DNA from: Oleiharenicola lentus
Lineage (GTDB): Bacteria > Verrucomicrobiota > Verrucomicrobiia > Opitutales > Opitutaceae
NCBI RefSeq assembly: GCF_004118375.1
Contig: NZ_SDHX01000001.1
Coordinates: forward strand, 62,001 to 126,000
Direction of reading: 5' to 3'
Length of the DNA: 64,000 nucleotides
In this document: positions 42,249 to 51,134 of the stretch, one piece after another
How positions within the stretch are numbered: the first letter of the stretch is position 1
Layout: the number at the start of each line of letters is the position of its first letter
The notes under the pieces: generated by a model
The model's input: the letters and a program-made list of their open reading frames with translations, nothing else
Database searches by the model: none
What the model was told of the DNA's origin: nothing
Program-made: the position numbers and the translations under genes

Positions 42249-43610
42249 ATGACGCGAAAACACATCTTCACGATGGTGGGCGGGGTCGCCGCTCTAGGCA
42301 GCATGCTCGGCCTGACCGGCTGCGTTGGCCGCCCGGTGGCCGTCGAGAAGACGGCCCGCCGCCAGATCGCCGAGGTCGCGAGCCAGCTCGGGGCGCAGCC
42401 CGGCGAGGTCAAACTGGCCCCGCTGACGGCGGAGTCGTCCCATGCGGACGCCCTGCGCCACGCGGTGCTGAAACACCCGCGCGTCTGGGCGGCTTACCAC
42501 GAATGGGCGCGGACGGTGGAGCGGATCACCGTTGAACGGTCGTTGCCCGATCCCGTCTTCGTCTTTGAAGCCGATGTCTCGGACATGATCTCCACGTTGA
42601 TGCCGGGCCTTATGCTCGAATTGCCGGGGTCGCGCAAACGCGCCTTGGCGGCGCAGGCGGCTTCCGCCGAGTCGGAGGTGAAGTATCACGAGCTGGAGGC
42701 GCAGGTGCAGCAGGTGGCATTCGGCTTCAAGAAGGCCTACTACCAGCTCCACTATCTGGAAGCGAAGCTGCGGGTGAACGCCGAGTCGCTGGAATTGCTG
42801 AAGGACCTTGAGGCGATTGCCCGGCGCCAGAACGAGGTCGGCAAGGCCACCCTCCAGGATGTGCTTCGCGCGCAGATCGAGCAGGACCAGATGGCTGCCG
42901 AAATCGCCAACCTTGGGGATGCCCGCCAATCCCTCTTGGCCCAATACAAAGCCGCGCTCGGCCTCCAGCGTGGTGATCCCGAACCGGCGATCCCCAGTCG
43001 CTTTGAGACCACGTCGCTGGAGGTTGATCCCGATCAACTCTGGCAGATGGCCCTGGCCCGCAACCCGGCCCTCCGCACCATGGCGGCCGAAGTGCGTGCT
43101 GCCGAGGCGTCGTTGGCCATGGCCAATCGCTCCCGTTACCCGGATTTCACGGTCGGGCTGGAGGCCGACATCAAGGCCTCGCCGGTCATGGCCCGGCCCT
43201 CCCTCGGGGTGACCCTGCCGATCTGGCGGGATAAGATCGCCGCCGAAATTGCCTCGGCCCAATCGGCCAAGCTGGCCGGCGAGGCGCGGCTGGCAGCCGA
43301 GCAGATCATGGTCGCCGTCGAATTGGCGGAACGGACCTTCATGTTCCGCGAAGCGACGCGGAACCAGTCCCTGATCGAGCGCGACCTCCTCCCGAAAGCC
43401 CGGCAGTCGCTTGAGGTCGCCCGCTCAGCCTACATCACGGGGCGGACCGGCTTTCTCGAGGTGGTCGAGGCGTCGCGCTCGCTGCTGGATTTCGAGCTGC
43501 GGGGCATCGAAGCCCAGAACCAGCGCGAACTCGCACTGGCCGAACTCGCCCTGCTCGTCGCCGGAGTCCCTCCAGAAAATTCCCCCCTCAAGACCACAGA
43601 GTCCAACTGA
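42249..43610 (+). CDS. CusC-like outer-membrane efflux lipoprotein
   Basis: A TolC/OEP-family channel of 453 residues with lipobox LTGC (MLGLTGCVGR). Helical repeats include KAYYQLHYLEAKLRVNAESL, and ITGRTGFLEVVEASRSLLDF near the end. It precedes the CusB-like adaptor by 16 bp and forms the outer part of a tripartite copper/silver pump with the genes at 43626 and 45064. Confidence 0.88.
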   Translation: MTRKHIFTMVGGVAALGSMLGLTGCVGRPVAVEKTARRQIAEVASQLGAQPGEVKLAPLTAESSHADALRHAVLKHPRVWAAYHEWARTVERITVERSLPDPVFVFEADVSDMISTLMPGLMLELPGSRKRALAAQAASAESEVKYHELEAQVQQVAFGFKKAYYQLHYLEAKLRVNAESLELLKDLEAIARRQNEVGKATLQDVLRAQIEQDQMAAEIANLGDARQSLLAQYKAALGLQRGDPEPAIPSRFETTSLEVDPDQLWQMALARNPALRTMAAEVRAAEASLAMANRSRYPDFTVGLEADIKASPVMARPSLGVTLPIWRDKIAAEIASAQSAKLAGEARLAAEQIMVAVELAERTFMFREATRNQSLIERDLLPKARQSLEVARSAYITGRTGFLEVVEASRSLLDFELRGIEAQNQRELALAELALLVAGVPPENSPLKTTESN

Positions 43611-43625
43611 CCTTCCCGAACCGCC

Positions 43626-45044
43626 ATGCGCACGAAACTCATCCTTCTCACCATCCCCCTGCTGCTCTGGGCCCTCCTCGGCGCCGGATGCGGCGACGCA
43701 AACCACGGTGCCCACGCCAAGGCGCAGAAATACCACTGCCCGATGCACCCGACGTATATCAGCGACAAGCCGGGGGATTGCCCGATCTGCAACATGAAGC
43801 TCGTGCCGATCAAGGACGAGCCCGCGGTGGCCACAACTCCCGCCGGCCCTGAGGCCAGCGCGGCGAAGCCAGGGCAATACACCTGCCCCATGCACCCGAA
43901 GGTGGTCAGTGACGGCCCCGGCTCGTGCCCTGACTGCGGGATGGACCTTGAAAAAGTGCCGCCGGCGGACCCGCACGCGGGACACAAGACGGCCGCCGCC
44001 CCCGCGCCGGTTCCCGGCCGGATCGCGATCTCCATCAGCCCGGAAAAGCAGCAGTTGATCGGCCTGACCACGGAACAGGTCGCGATTCGCACGCTCACGC
44101 AACCCGTGCGATCGACGGCAACGTTGGAGCACGACGAAACCAAACTCGCCCGCATCGCCCCCCGGTTTGCTGGTTGGGTGCGCGAGCTGAAGGTCAATTA
44201 CACCGGCCAGAAGGTCGCCAAGGGAGACCCGCTCTTCACTGTTTACAGCCCGGAACTTTTCGAGGCCGAGAGCGAGTATCTCCTGGCTTTCGAGCGCGTC
44301 GCCCAACTGCGGTCCCGCGAAGACACCGCGCAGGCAGAAAGCGCCAGGCGACTGCTGGAATCGGCCCGCCGGAAGCTCTCGCTGTGGGAAATCGGCGAAA
44401 CGGAGATCGCTGCACTGGAGCAGTCCGGCCGGGCCCGCGACGAGATCCTGGTGCGTTCGCCCGCGTCCGGCCACGTCGTAACCAAAAACGCCGTGCAGGG
44501 CCGGGCCTTCATGGCGGGCGAGACTCTCTACGAGATCGCCGACCTGTCCCACCTTTGGGTGCGGGCCTATGTCTTCGAGTTCGAGGCCCCCCTGATCAAG
44601 GAGGGTCTGGCGGCCCGCGTGACCTTCCCCTATCTGGGCAACCGCTCCGTCGAGAGTGTGGTGTCCTTCCTTTATCCGCACATCGACCCACAGACCCGGC
44701 GAGCCGAGGTCCGGCTCGAAATCGACAACCCGCAGCTCGACCTGCGGCCCCAGATGTGGGCGAACGTCGAACTCGAGGCCTCCTTCGGCGAAGTTCTTAC
44801 CGTGCCGGCCAACGCGATCATCGACACCGGCGTCCGTCTCGTGGCGTTCGTGATGAGGGACGACAACCACCTCGAACCCCGGGAAGTGACCATCGGGGCG
44901 AGGTCGGATGACCACTACGAGGTGCTCTCAGGCTTGAACGACGGCGAGAAGGTCGTCGCGCGCGCCCTCTTCCTGATCGACTCCGAAAGCCAGCTCAAGG
45001 CCGCCATCTCCGGCATGGGCAGCGCGGGCGGACACAACCACTGA
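43626..45044 (+). CDS. CusB-like periplasmic adaptor with two heavy-metal-binding modules
   Basis: A membrane-fusion protein of 472 residues with a lipoprotein-like signal (LLWALLGAGCGD). Two heavy-metal-binding modules of the YHCPMHP type follow: YHCPMHPTYISDKPGDCPIC near residue 38 and YTCPMHPKVVSDGPGSCPDC near residue 85. The adaptor body is complete: LARIAPRFAGWVRELKVNYT, a helical hairpin, ILVRSPASGHVVTKNAVQGR and a beta-barrel. Unlike the adaptor at 26714 it is full length. It should collect Cu(I)/Ag(I) and pass it to the CusA-like pump. Confidence 0.92.
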   Translation: MRTKLILLTIPLLLWALLGAGCGDANHGAHAKAQKYHCPMHPTYISDKPGDCPICNMKLVPIKDEPAVATTPAGPEASAAKPGQYTCPMHPKVVSDGPGSCPDCGMDLEKVPPADPHAGHKTAAAPAPVPGRIAISISPEKQQLIGLTTEQVAIRTLTQPVRSTATLEHDETKLARIAPRFAGWVRELKVNYTGQKVAKGDPLFTVYSPELFEAESEYLLAFERVAQLRSREDTAQAESARRLLESARRKLSLWEIGETEIAALEQSGRARDEILVRSPASGHVVTKNAVQGRAFMAGETLYEIADLSHLWVRAYVFEFEAPLIKEGLAARVTFPYLGNRSVESVVSFLYPHIDPQTRRAEVRLEIDNPQLDLRPQMWANVELEASFGEVLTVPANAIIDTGVRLVAFVMRDDNHLEPREVTIGARSDDHYEVLSGLNDGEKVVARALFLIDSESQLKAAISGMGSAGGHNH

Positions 45045-45063
45045 GGCCTCAGCCCCAACGGCG

Positions 45064-48000
45064 ATGAACGATTCAACCACCCATCACGCGCCCAAGAAGG
45101 ATTCGCTCATCGAGCGGATCATCGAATGGAGCGCCCGCAACAAGTTCACGGTGTTCATGATGGTCGGCGCCCTCTTCGTGGGCGGCGTCTATACCATGCG
45201 CAACACCCCGCTCGACGCGATCCCGGACCTCTCCGATGTCCAGGTGATCGTGTTCACCCAGTGGGAGGGCCGCAGCCCGAACCTGGTCGAGGATCAGATC
45301 ACATACCCGATCGTGACGAAGCTCATCAGCGCCCCGCAGGTGCGGGTCGTGCGCGGGTATTCGTTTTTCGGGTATTCGTTCGTCTATGTGGTCTTCAAGG
45401 ACGGAACGGACATTTACTGGGCGCGCTCCCGGGTGCTGGAATACATGCAGTCCCTCTCGGGATCGCTGCCCAGCGGCGTCACCCCGACCTTGGGGCCCGA
45501 TGCGACCGGCGTGGGCTGGGGCTTCCAATACGCTTTGGTCGATAAGTCAGGGAAGAACGATCTCGCGCAGCTTCGCTCCTTCCAAGACTGGCACCTCCGC
45601 TACTGGATCCAGAGCGTCGAGGGCGTGGCCGAGGTCGCGACATTCGGCGGCTTCCAGAAGCAATATCAGATCGAAATCGATCCGAACAAGCTGCTGGCCT
45701 ACAACATCCCCATCAGCAAAATCGTGTCCGCGGTTCGCAGTTCAAACAACGACGTGGGCGGCCGGGAAATGGAACGATTCGGCACCACCTACGTGGTGCG
45801 GGGACACGGCTACATCAAGTCGCTCGAGGACCTCCGCTTGGTCGTCGTCGGCGCGGACGCCAAGGGCAATCCGGTTCTGCTGCGGGACGTGGCCCAGAAC
45901 ATCCAGCTCGGGCCCGAAATGCGCCGCGGTGCCGGCGACCTCAACGGCGAGGGCGAGGCGGTCGGCGGCATTGTCGTGGTCCGTTTCGGCCAGAACGTCC
46001 TCCAGGTCATTGATCGCATCAAGGCGAAGCTCGAAGAGGTGAAGGGCTCACTGCCCCCCGGCGTGGAGATCGTGACGACCTACGACCGGTCGGATCTCAT
46101 CAACCGAGCCATCAGCACGCTCACCCGCACCATCGTCGAGGAGTCGATCATCGTCGCCCTGGTGATCATTGTCTTCCTGCTGGATTTCGGTGGCGCCGTG
46201 CGCGCCATCGTCACGCTGCCCATCGCGGTGGCCCTGGCCTTCATCCCGATGTATTTCATGGGACTGACGGCCAACATCATGTCCTTGGCGGGCATCGCCA
46301 TCTCCATCGGCGTAATCACCGACGAGGCGGTGGTCATGGTGGAGAACGTCCACAAGAAGCTGGAGCACGCCCCCGCCGGACTGACCCGCGCGCAGCGGCA
46401 GGAGATCATCATCGGAGCCTGCAAACAGCTCGGGAAACCCCTCTTCTTCGCCCTGTTGGTGATCACGGTCAGCTTCATGCCCGTCTTCACCCTGGAGGCG
46501 CAGGAGGGCCGCCTGTTCAAGCCGCTCGCCTACACGAAGACCTTCACCATGGCCTGGGCCGCCTTCCTGTCGGTGACCATCGGGCCCGCCCTCATCGTTC
46601 TCATGACCGGGGCGAAGGTCATCCCGGAGCACAAGCACCCGATCAGCCGCTTCATCCACCGGCTTTACTATCCGTGGGTCAGCGCCCTGATGACGCGCCG
46701 CCTCTTGTCCATCGGCATCGCAGTCGCCGCCGTCGCGTCGTCCATCCCCGTCTTCACCAAGCTGGGCTCGGAGTTCATGCCGCCCATCGAGGAAGGCACG
46801 ATCCTCTACATGCCGACCACACTGCCCACGGTGTCCGTCACTGAGGCGACCCGCCTGATGCAGATTCAGGACAAGGTGATCAAACAGTTCCCGGAGGTCC
46901 TGACGGTCCACGGCAAGGCCGGCCGCTCCGAAACCGCGACCGACCCGGCGCCGTTGGAGATGTTTGAAAGCGTCGTGCAGCTGAAGCCGCAGGATGAATG
47001 GCGCAAAGTGCCGCAGTCGCGTTGGTATTCGGGCTGGGCGCCGGATTGGATGAAGTCCGGCCTGCGCCGGCTGTGGCCCGAGGAGCGGCCGATGACCAAG
47101 GACGAGCTCGTCCAGGAAATGGACGAAGCGCTCCAGATCCCCGGGCAGGTCAACGCCTGGACGATGCCCATCAAGGCACGCATCGACATGCTTTCGACCG
47201 GTGTGCGCACGCCGATTGGCGTGAAGATATTCGGCACGGATCTCACCGAGATCGGCAAGCTGGGCGAGCACCTCGAATCCGCACTCCGGCAGGTCCCGGG
47301 CACCCGGAGTGTGTTCTCGGAACGGACCACCGGCGGGCTTTACCTGGACATCCTGCCGAATCGGGCGGCCATCGCCCGCTACGGGCTCAACGTCGAGGAT
47401 GTCCTCATGCTCGTGGAGACCGCCATCGGCGGCATGGCCATCGACAAGACCATCGAGGGACGCGAGCGCTATACCGTCAACGTGCGCTACAGCCGCGAAC
47501 TGCGTGACGATGTGGAGAAACTGAAGCGCGTCCTCGTGCCTGTCGCCCAAGCCGGGATGGCGGAAGCCGGCGACGGCGATTCGACTATGAGCGCCCCAGC
47601 ACCCGCTCGCGCCGGAACTCCGGTTGTTCAGGTCCCGCTCGGGCAACTGGTTGAAATCAAGACCACCAGCGGAGCTCCGCTCATCAAGAATGAGAACGGC
47701 GCCCTCACCGGCTGGGTTTACATCGACATGACCGGCCGTGACATCGGCGGCTACGTGGCGGAGGCCAAACAGGTCGTCCGCGACAAGATCGAGAAGGCCG
47801 GCCTGTTGCCGTCGGGTTACCGCTTGGAGTGGACCGGCCAGTATGAATACATGCTGCGCGTGAAGGAGCGCCTCAAGGTCGTGATTCCCATCACGCTCGC
47901 GCTGATCTTCGTGCTGCTTTACATGAACTTCAAAAGCATCCCCGAGACCTTCATCATCCTGCTCTCCATCCCCTTCGCGATGACCGGCAGCATTTGGTTT

Positions 48001-48498
48001 CTGTGGATGATGGGTTACAACCTCAGCATCGCGGTATGGGTGGGCATCATCGCCCTGTCGGGTCTGGCGGCCCAGACCGGAACGGTGATGATCATCTACC
48101 TGGATGAGGCCTTCCACTCCTACCAGAAGGCGGGGAAGATGAAGACTCAGCACGATCTCTTCGAGGCGATCACCTACGGCGCCGTCCAGCGCGTGCGGCC
48201 GAAGCTCATGACGGTGTGCATGATCACGTTCGGTCTGGTGCCGGCCCTCTGGGCGCATGGCGCGGGCGCGGAGGCGATCCAGCGCATCGCGGCCCCGATG
48301 ATCGGCGGCCTGGTCACCTCCACGATCCTCACCCTTGAAATCGTCCCGGCCATCTACTCGCTTTGGCGCGGCCGTCAGGTCGAGTGGGTCAAGGGTCCCA
48401 AACCCAAGAAGAAGTCCTGGGCCGAACTCAGCGAGATATTTGTCGAGATCGAGCGCAAGGAACACGAGGCCGACATCGCCAAGATGCAGGCGCCGTGA
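45064..48498 (+). CDS. CusA-like copper/silver RND efflux pump
   Basis: An HME-RND transporter of 1144 residues, longer than CusA (1047). The TM4 motif is GVITDEAVVMVENVHKKLE with Asp420, the single-acid pattern of the monovalent Cu/Ag exporters, unlike the D-D-E pump at 27464. The N-terminus has NTPLDAIPDLSDVQVIVFTQ as in CusA. Additional length lies in periplasmic loops (around YSGWAPDWMKSGLRRLW and an Ala/Pro-rich insert near residue 840). It starts 19 bp after the adaptor stop. Confidence 0.94.
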   Translation: MNDSTTHHAPKKDSLIERIIEWSARNKFTVFMMVGALFVGGVYTMRNTPLDAIPDLSDVQVIVFTQWEGRSPNLVEDQITYPIVTKLISAPQVRVVRGYSFFGYSFVYVVFKDGTDIYWARSRVLEYMQSLSGSLPSGVTPTLGPDATGVGWGFQYALVDKSGKNDLAQLRSFQDWHLRYWIQSVEGVAEVATFGGFQKQYQIEIDPNKLLAYNIPISKIVSAVRSSNNDVGGREMERFGTTYVVRGHGYIKSLEDLRLVVVGADAKGNPVLLRDVAQNIQLGPEMRRGAGDLNGEGEAVGGIVVVRFGQNVLQVIDRIKAKLEEVKGSLPPGVEIVTTYDRSDLINRAISTLTRTIVEESIIVALVIIVFLLDFGGAVRAIVTLPIAVALAFIPMYFMGLTANIMSLAGIAISIGVITDEAVVMVENVHKKLEHAPAGLTRAQRQEIIIGACKQLGKPLFFALLVITVSFMPVFTLEAQEGRLFKPLAYTKTFTMAWAAFLSVTIGPALIVLMTGAKVIPEHKHPISRFIHRLYYPWVSALMTRRLLSIGIAVAAVASSIPVFTKLGSEFMPPIEEGTILYMPTTLPTVSVTEATRLMQIQDKVIKQFPEVLTVHGKAGRSETATDPAPLEMFESVVQLKPQDEWRKVPQSRWYSGWAPDWMKSGLRRLWPEERPMTKDELVQEMDEALQIPGQVNAWTMPIKARIDMLSTGVRTPIGVKIFGTDLTEIGKLGEHLESALRQVPGTRSVFSERTTGGLYLDILPNRAAIARYGLNVEDVLMLVETAIGGMAIDKTIEGRERYTVNVRYSRELRDDVEKLKRVLVPVAQAGMAEAGDGDSTMSAPAPARAGTPVVQVPLGQLVEIKTTSGAPLIKNENGALTGWVYIDMTGRDIGGYVAEAKQVVRDKIEKAGLLPSGYRLEWTGQYEYMLRVKERLKVVIPITLALIFVLLYMNFKSIPETFIILLSIPFAMTGSIWFLWMMGYNLSIAVWVGIIALSGLAAQTGTVMIIYLDEAFHSYQKAGKMKTQHDLFEAITYGAVQRVRPKLMTVCMITFGLVPALWAHGAGAEAIQRIAAPMIGGLVTSTILTLEIVPAIYSLWRGRQVEWVKGPKPKKKSWAELSEIFVEIERKEHEADIAKMQAP

Positions 48499-48557
48499 AG
48501 AACCCTCTCATTCCCGCAACCACGAGCGGACAACCCGAAACCCAAACAGGATACGCC

Positions 48558-48932
48558 ATGAAAACAAAACTGACAGTGCTCCTCCTCGCCGGTCTCCTGG
48601 CCGGCGCGTCCACGGCCCTCGCCGGCCCCCCCACGGGAACCTGGCAAACGCTCAACAAGCCGGCTCAGTTTGAGAAGCTCAAGGCCGGCGACAAGATCGC
48701 CTACGTGTGCAACCAGTGTCAGACTGTGACCGAGGTAACGGTCCAAAGCACCGCTGCCGCCATGGAACACTGCAAGGAGGGGGCCACCGTGACCTGCCCG
48801 TCGTGCAAGACCAAGGTCAAGGTCGTCACCAAGGGCCCACCCAAGAACCCCACGCTCGTGCGTGAGGTGACCTACGTGAACGAGAAGGGTGAACCCTGCT
48901 TCTTCATCGCGAAGCCGGCAGAAAAACCCTGA
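48558..48932 (+). CDS. Small exported protein with two CxxC motifs
   Basis: A 124-residue protein whose ATG at 48558 starts a signal peptide (LTVLLLAGLLAGASTALAGP). The mature part has YVCNQCQTVTEV and TCPSCKTKVKVV, a zinc-ribbon-like pair of CxxC motifs, and the ending YVNEKGEPCFFIAKP. It is a paralogue of the next gene's product. Lying directly after the CusA-like gene, it is likely a periplasmic copper-binding accessory. No family name is known to me. Confidence 0.68.
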   Translation: MKTKLTVLLLAGLLAGASTALAGPPTGTWQTLNKPAQFEKLKAGDKIAYVCNQCQTVTEVTVQSTAAAMEHCKEGATVTCPSCKTKVKVVTKGPPKNPTLVREVTYVNEKGEPCFFIAKPAEKP

Positions 48933-49003
48933 CCGTTTAGGCCACAACGGCTGTTCTGGCCGCCCGTGTCCCTGCACGGGCGGCGAGTCCACCCCCCCGA
49001 AAC

Positions 49004-49381
49004 ATGAACCTCCCCCGGGTGTTCGTAATGATCCTTGGGTTGATTGTCGGAACGGCGGCACTCTCCGTTTACTTCGACCGTGCGAAGGTCGGTGCGTCGC
49101 TGACCACCAAAGCCCAGTTTGAACAGCTCCGCCCCGGGGACCGGATCGTCTATGTCTGCCGGGAGTGTGATGCCTCTCGAACGGTCTTGCTCGGCAGTGT
49201 CGCCGAAGCGCTGGAATACTCCCGGGAAGGGGCGACGTTGAGCTGCCCCGGGTGCAAGGACGAGATGCGGGTGGTCCTGAAGCAAATCCCCGGAAACCCC
49301 GATTCACCGGTCGAGGTTCACTACGTCAACAAGAAGGGGCACGAGTGCCTCACCATCGCCAAGGCGCTGCCCGAGACCTGA
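49004..49381 (+). CDS. Paralogue of the preceding CxxC protein, membrane-anchored
   Basis: A 125-residue protein sharing the pattern of its neighbour: AQFEQLRPGDRIVYVCRECD, SCPGCKDEMRVV, and YVNKKGHECLTIAK at the end. The N-terminus (VFVMILGLIVGTAALSVYF) looks like an uncleaved anchor rather than a signal. The two genes probably arose by tandem duplication within the island. Confidence 0.62.
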   Translation: MNLPRVFVMILGLIVGTAALSVYFDRAKVGASLTTKAQFEQLRPGDRIVYVCRECDASRTVLLGSVAEALEYSREGATLSCPGCKDEMRVVLKQIPGNPDSPVEVHYVNKKGHECLTIAKALPET

Positions 49382-49403
49382 TTGCTGCGGCGCCCTCCTC
49401 CAC

Positions 49404-49634
49404 ATGCCTCCTGAAGATGACAAGGGCGAAACCTGCACCGTCTGCGGCAAGTCCACCGAAGGTGCGGCGGGATTCGCCCACCTCTACCACAAGGGGCAAC
49501 GATTCTCCCTGTGTTGCCCCATGTGTGTCGATGCGTTCCAGCGACACCGCGACCGCTTCGTCCGGGGCGAGCGACCGCGCAGCCTGCTTGACGAAACCAT
49601 CGCGCAGATGACCTGGAAGGAACCGCCCGGATAA
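49404..49634 (+). CDS. Small TRASH/YHS-like metal-binding protein
   Basis: A 76-residue protein without signal peptide. The pattern ETCTVCGKSTEGAAG, then YHKGQRFSLCCPMCVDAFQR resembles TRASH/YHS domains that bind copper or other metals through clustered Cys. It lies 22 bp after the CxxC paralogue. It may be a cytoplasmic chaperone or sensor; this is inference. Confidence 0.6.
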   Translation: MPPEDDKGETCTVCGKSTEGAAGFAHLYHKGQRFSLCCPMCVDAFQRHRDRFVRGERPRSLLDETIAQMTWKEPPG

Positions 49635-49654
49635 CTCGGCCCCGTTCTGCCGCC

Positions 49655-50110
49655 ATGAAAGATCATCCACGATTCACTCACGGCCGCGCGCTGGGGATGG
49701 CGGCCCTGGCTGTAATTCTGACTGCCGGCTGCGCTACCCCGTTCAAGGCTCCGCCCGATCTGCGCCACGTTCGTCTCCAGCGCGTGGACTCTCCCGTTGT
49801 CCGGATCGATAAGATTTGGCTGGAGCGAAAGGACGGCCCGCTGGCTTTGCGCGGCTACGTCATCCGACGATTGAGCGCCCTTGATACCACCGACACACAC
49901 CTCGATGTCACCCTTTACGACGCCAGCGGGCGGGTATTGCGGACCAGCCAGGAGGGTTTCACGCCCAGACAAATTGTGCGTCTCCACCGCCTGCCGGCCT
50001 ACGCCAGCTACCGAGTTGTTCTGGATCCGTTACCACCGGGAGTTGATCGGATAGAAGTGCGGGCGCACGAGGGCCTGCATCACGGAACTTCCGGAGAAAC
50101 AGCGCGATAA
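49655..50110 (+). CDS. Small lipoprotein, paralogue of the one at 30637
   Basis: A 151-residue lipoprotein with lipobox TAGC (MAALAVILTAGCATPF). It closely follows its paralogue: CATPFKAPPDLRHVRLQRVD, VVRIDKIWLERKDGPLALRG, and THLDVTLYDASGRVLRTS. One copy therefore sits at the end of each RND operon. It is the last gene before the third sigma-type promoter at 50137. Confidence 0.7.
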   Translation: MKDHPRFTHGRALGMAALAVILTAGCATPFKAPPDLRHVRLQRVDSPVVRIDKIWLERKDGPLALRGYVIRRLSALDTTDTHLDVTLYDASGRVLRTSQEGFTPRQIVRLHRLPAYASYRVVLDPLPPGVDRIEVRAHEGLHHGTSGETAR

Positions 50111-50136
50111 GAAATTACCCGGAAAAACAAAATACC

Positions 50137-50163
50137 TGAGTGATTTTCCTGCCTGCGGTGTAT
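50137..50163 (+). promoter_or_regulatory. Third ECF-type promoter, before the copper oxidase block
   Basis: TGAGTGATTT at 50137-50146, 11 bp, then GTGTAT at 50158-50163, 37 bp upstream of the ATG at 50201. Spacing and both elements match the copies at 40993 and 41042, placing the downstream genes in the same regulon. Confidence 0.78.
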
Positions 50164-50200
50164 GTATCCCGCACCTCTCCTCAACCACTACCATCCACGC

Positions 50201-50602
50201 ATGAATACTCGTCTCGCTCTTCGCTCCAGCATCGCCGGTCTCGCCTTGGCTTTCGTGGCCGCCGCGACCGTGCTCACCCCCGCCCAAGCCCATGAGGGCC
50301 ACAAAAAGGATAAGGAGCGGTCCAAGGACTCCGCTCAAACCGCGGCGGACTATCCCGTCGATTACTGTGTCGTTTCCGGAGACAAGCTCGAGGATGGCGA
50401 CATGGGGCCCCCGATCAATCACACCTACAAGCAGGAAGGGAAGCCCGACCGGCTCGTGCGGCTCTGCTGCAAGGACTGCGTGAGGGACTTCAACAAGGAC
50501 CCCGAGAAGTTCCTCAAGATGATTGACGACGCCTCTGCTGCCAAGGCCAAGGGCGAGAAGCCGGCGGCTCCGGCCGCCCCGGGACGCGGCAAGCATCATT
50601 GA
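50201..50602 (+). CDS. Small exported TRASH/YHS-like protein
   Basis: A 133-residue exported protein; signal GLALAFVAAATVLTPAQAHE. A His/Lys-rich stretch (HEGHKKDKER) follows. The core DYCVVSGDKLEDGDMGPPIN, RLVRLCCKDCVRDFNKDPEK is a YHS/TRASH-like fold with clustered Cys. The product at 53384 shares the pattern. It is the first gene after the third sigma-type promoter. A periplasmic copper-binding role is likely. Confidence 0.68.
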   Translation: MNTRLALRSSIAGLALAFVAAATVLTPAQAHEGHKKDKERSKDSAQTAADYPVDYCVVSGDKLEDGDMGPPINHTYKQEGKPDRLVRLCCKDCVRDFNKDPEKFLKMIDDASAAKAKGEKPAAPAAPGRGKHH

Positions 50603-50683
50603 TCAGCCCGCGCTCCGCATGATTCAACCGGCCGGGGCCAAGCGCTCTGGCTGGGTCTGCCACGTCTTTTCCATTCCATCGCA

Positions 50684-51127
50684 ATGGACCTTTCCACGCT
50701 GTTCGGCCGACTGCACCCCTTGGTGCTGCATTTCCCTATCGCGCTGCTCCTGCTCGCCGCCGCCCTCGAAATGGTTCGACTGAAGTGGGACCGGCCGGGT
50801 CTGGGCGGGACCATCACCCTGCTCATGGTCATCGGTGCGACTGGAGCCCTGATCGCGACGGCCACCGGCTGGGTGTTCGCGGTGGAGTCGCACCCTCGTC
50901 CGTCAATGCGGTGGATGCTCCAATGGCATCGCTGGTTGGGAGTGCTCACCACGGTTTTGGCCGGTATCGCCGCGTGGCTCGCTTTCCGTTTGTCCGAGGC
51001 GCCGAACCCGGGGGCTCGCTGGGTGCGGCGTTCCGCGATCTGGCTGACCAGCCTGATCCTGATTGGCGCGGCCCATCTCGGCGCACTCATGGTGTGGGGC
51101 GAAGACTACTTCGATCCGTCTTCCTAA
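50684..51127 (+). CDS. DUF2231-type membrane protein
   Basis: A 147-residue membrane protein with four hydrophobic segments. The start RLHPLVLHFPIALLLLAAAL is the hallmark of DUF2231, and conserved His residues (LHPLVLHF, WHRWLGV) could bind haem or metal. It lies between the TRASH-like gene and the multicopper oxidase gene, 7 bp before the latter. A link to copper oxidation or electron transfer is plausible. Confidence 0.72.
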   Translation: MDLSTLFGRLHPLVLHFPIALLLLAAALEMVRLKWDRPGLGGTITLLMVIGATGALIATATGWVFAVESHPRPSMRWMLQWHRWLGVLTTVLAGIAAWLAFRLSEAPNPGARWVRRSAIWLTSLILIGAAHLGALMVWGEDYFDPSS

Positions 51128-51134
51128 GCCCACC

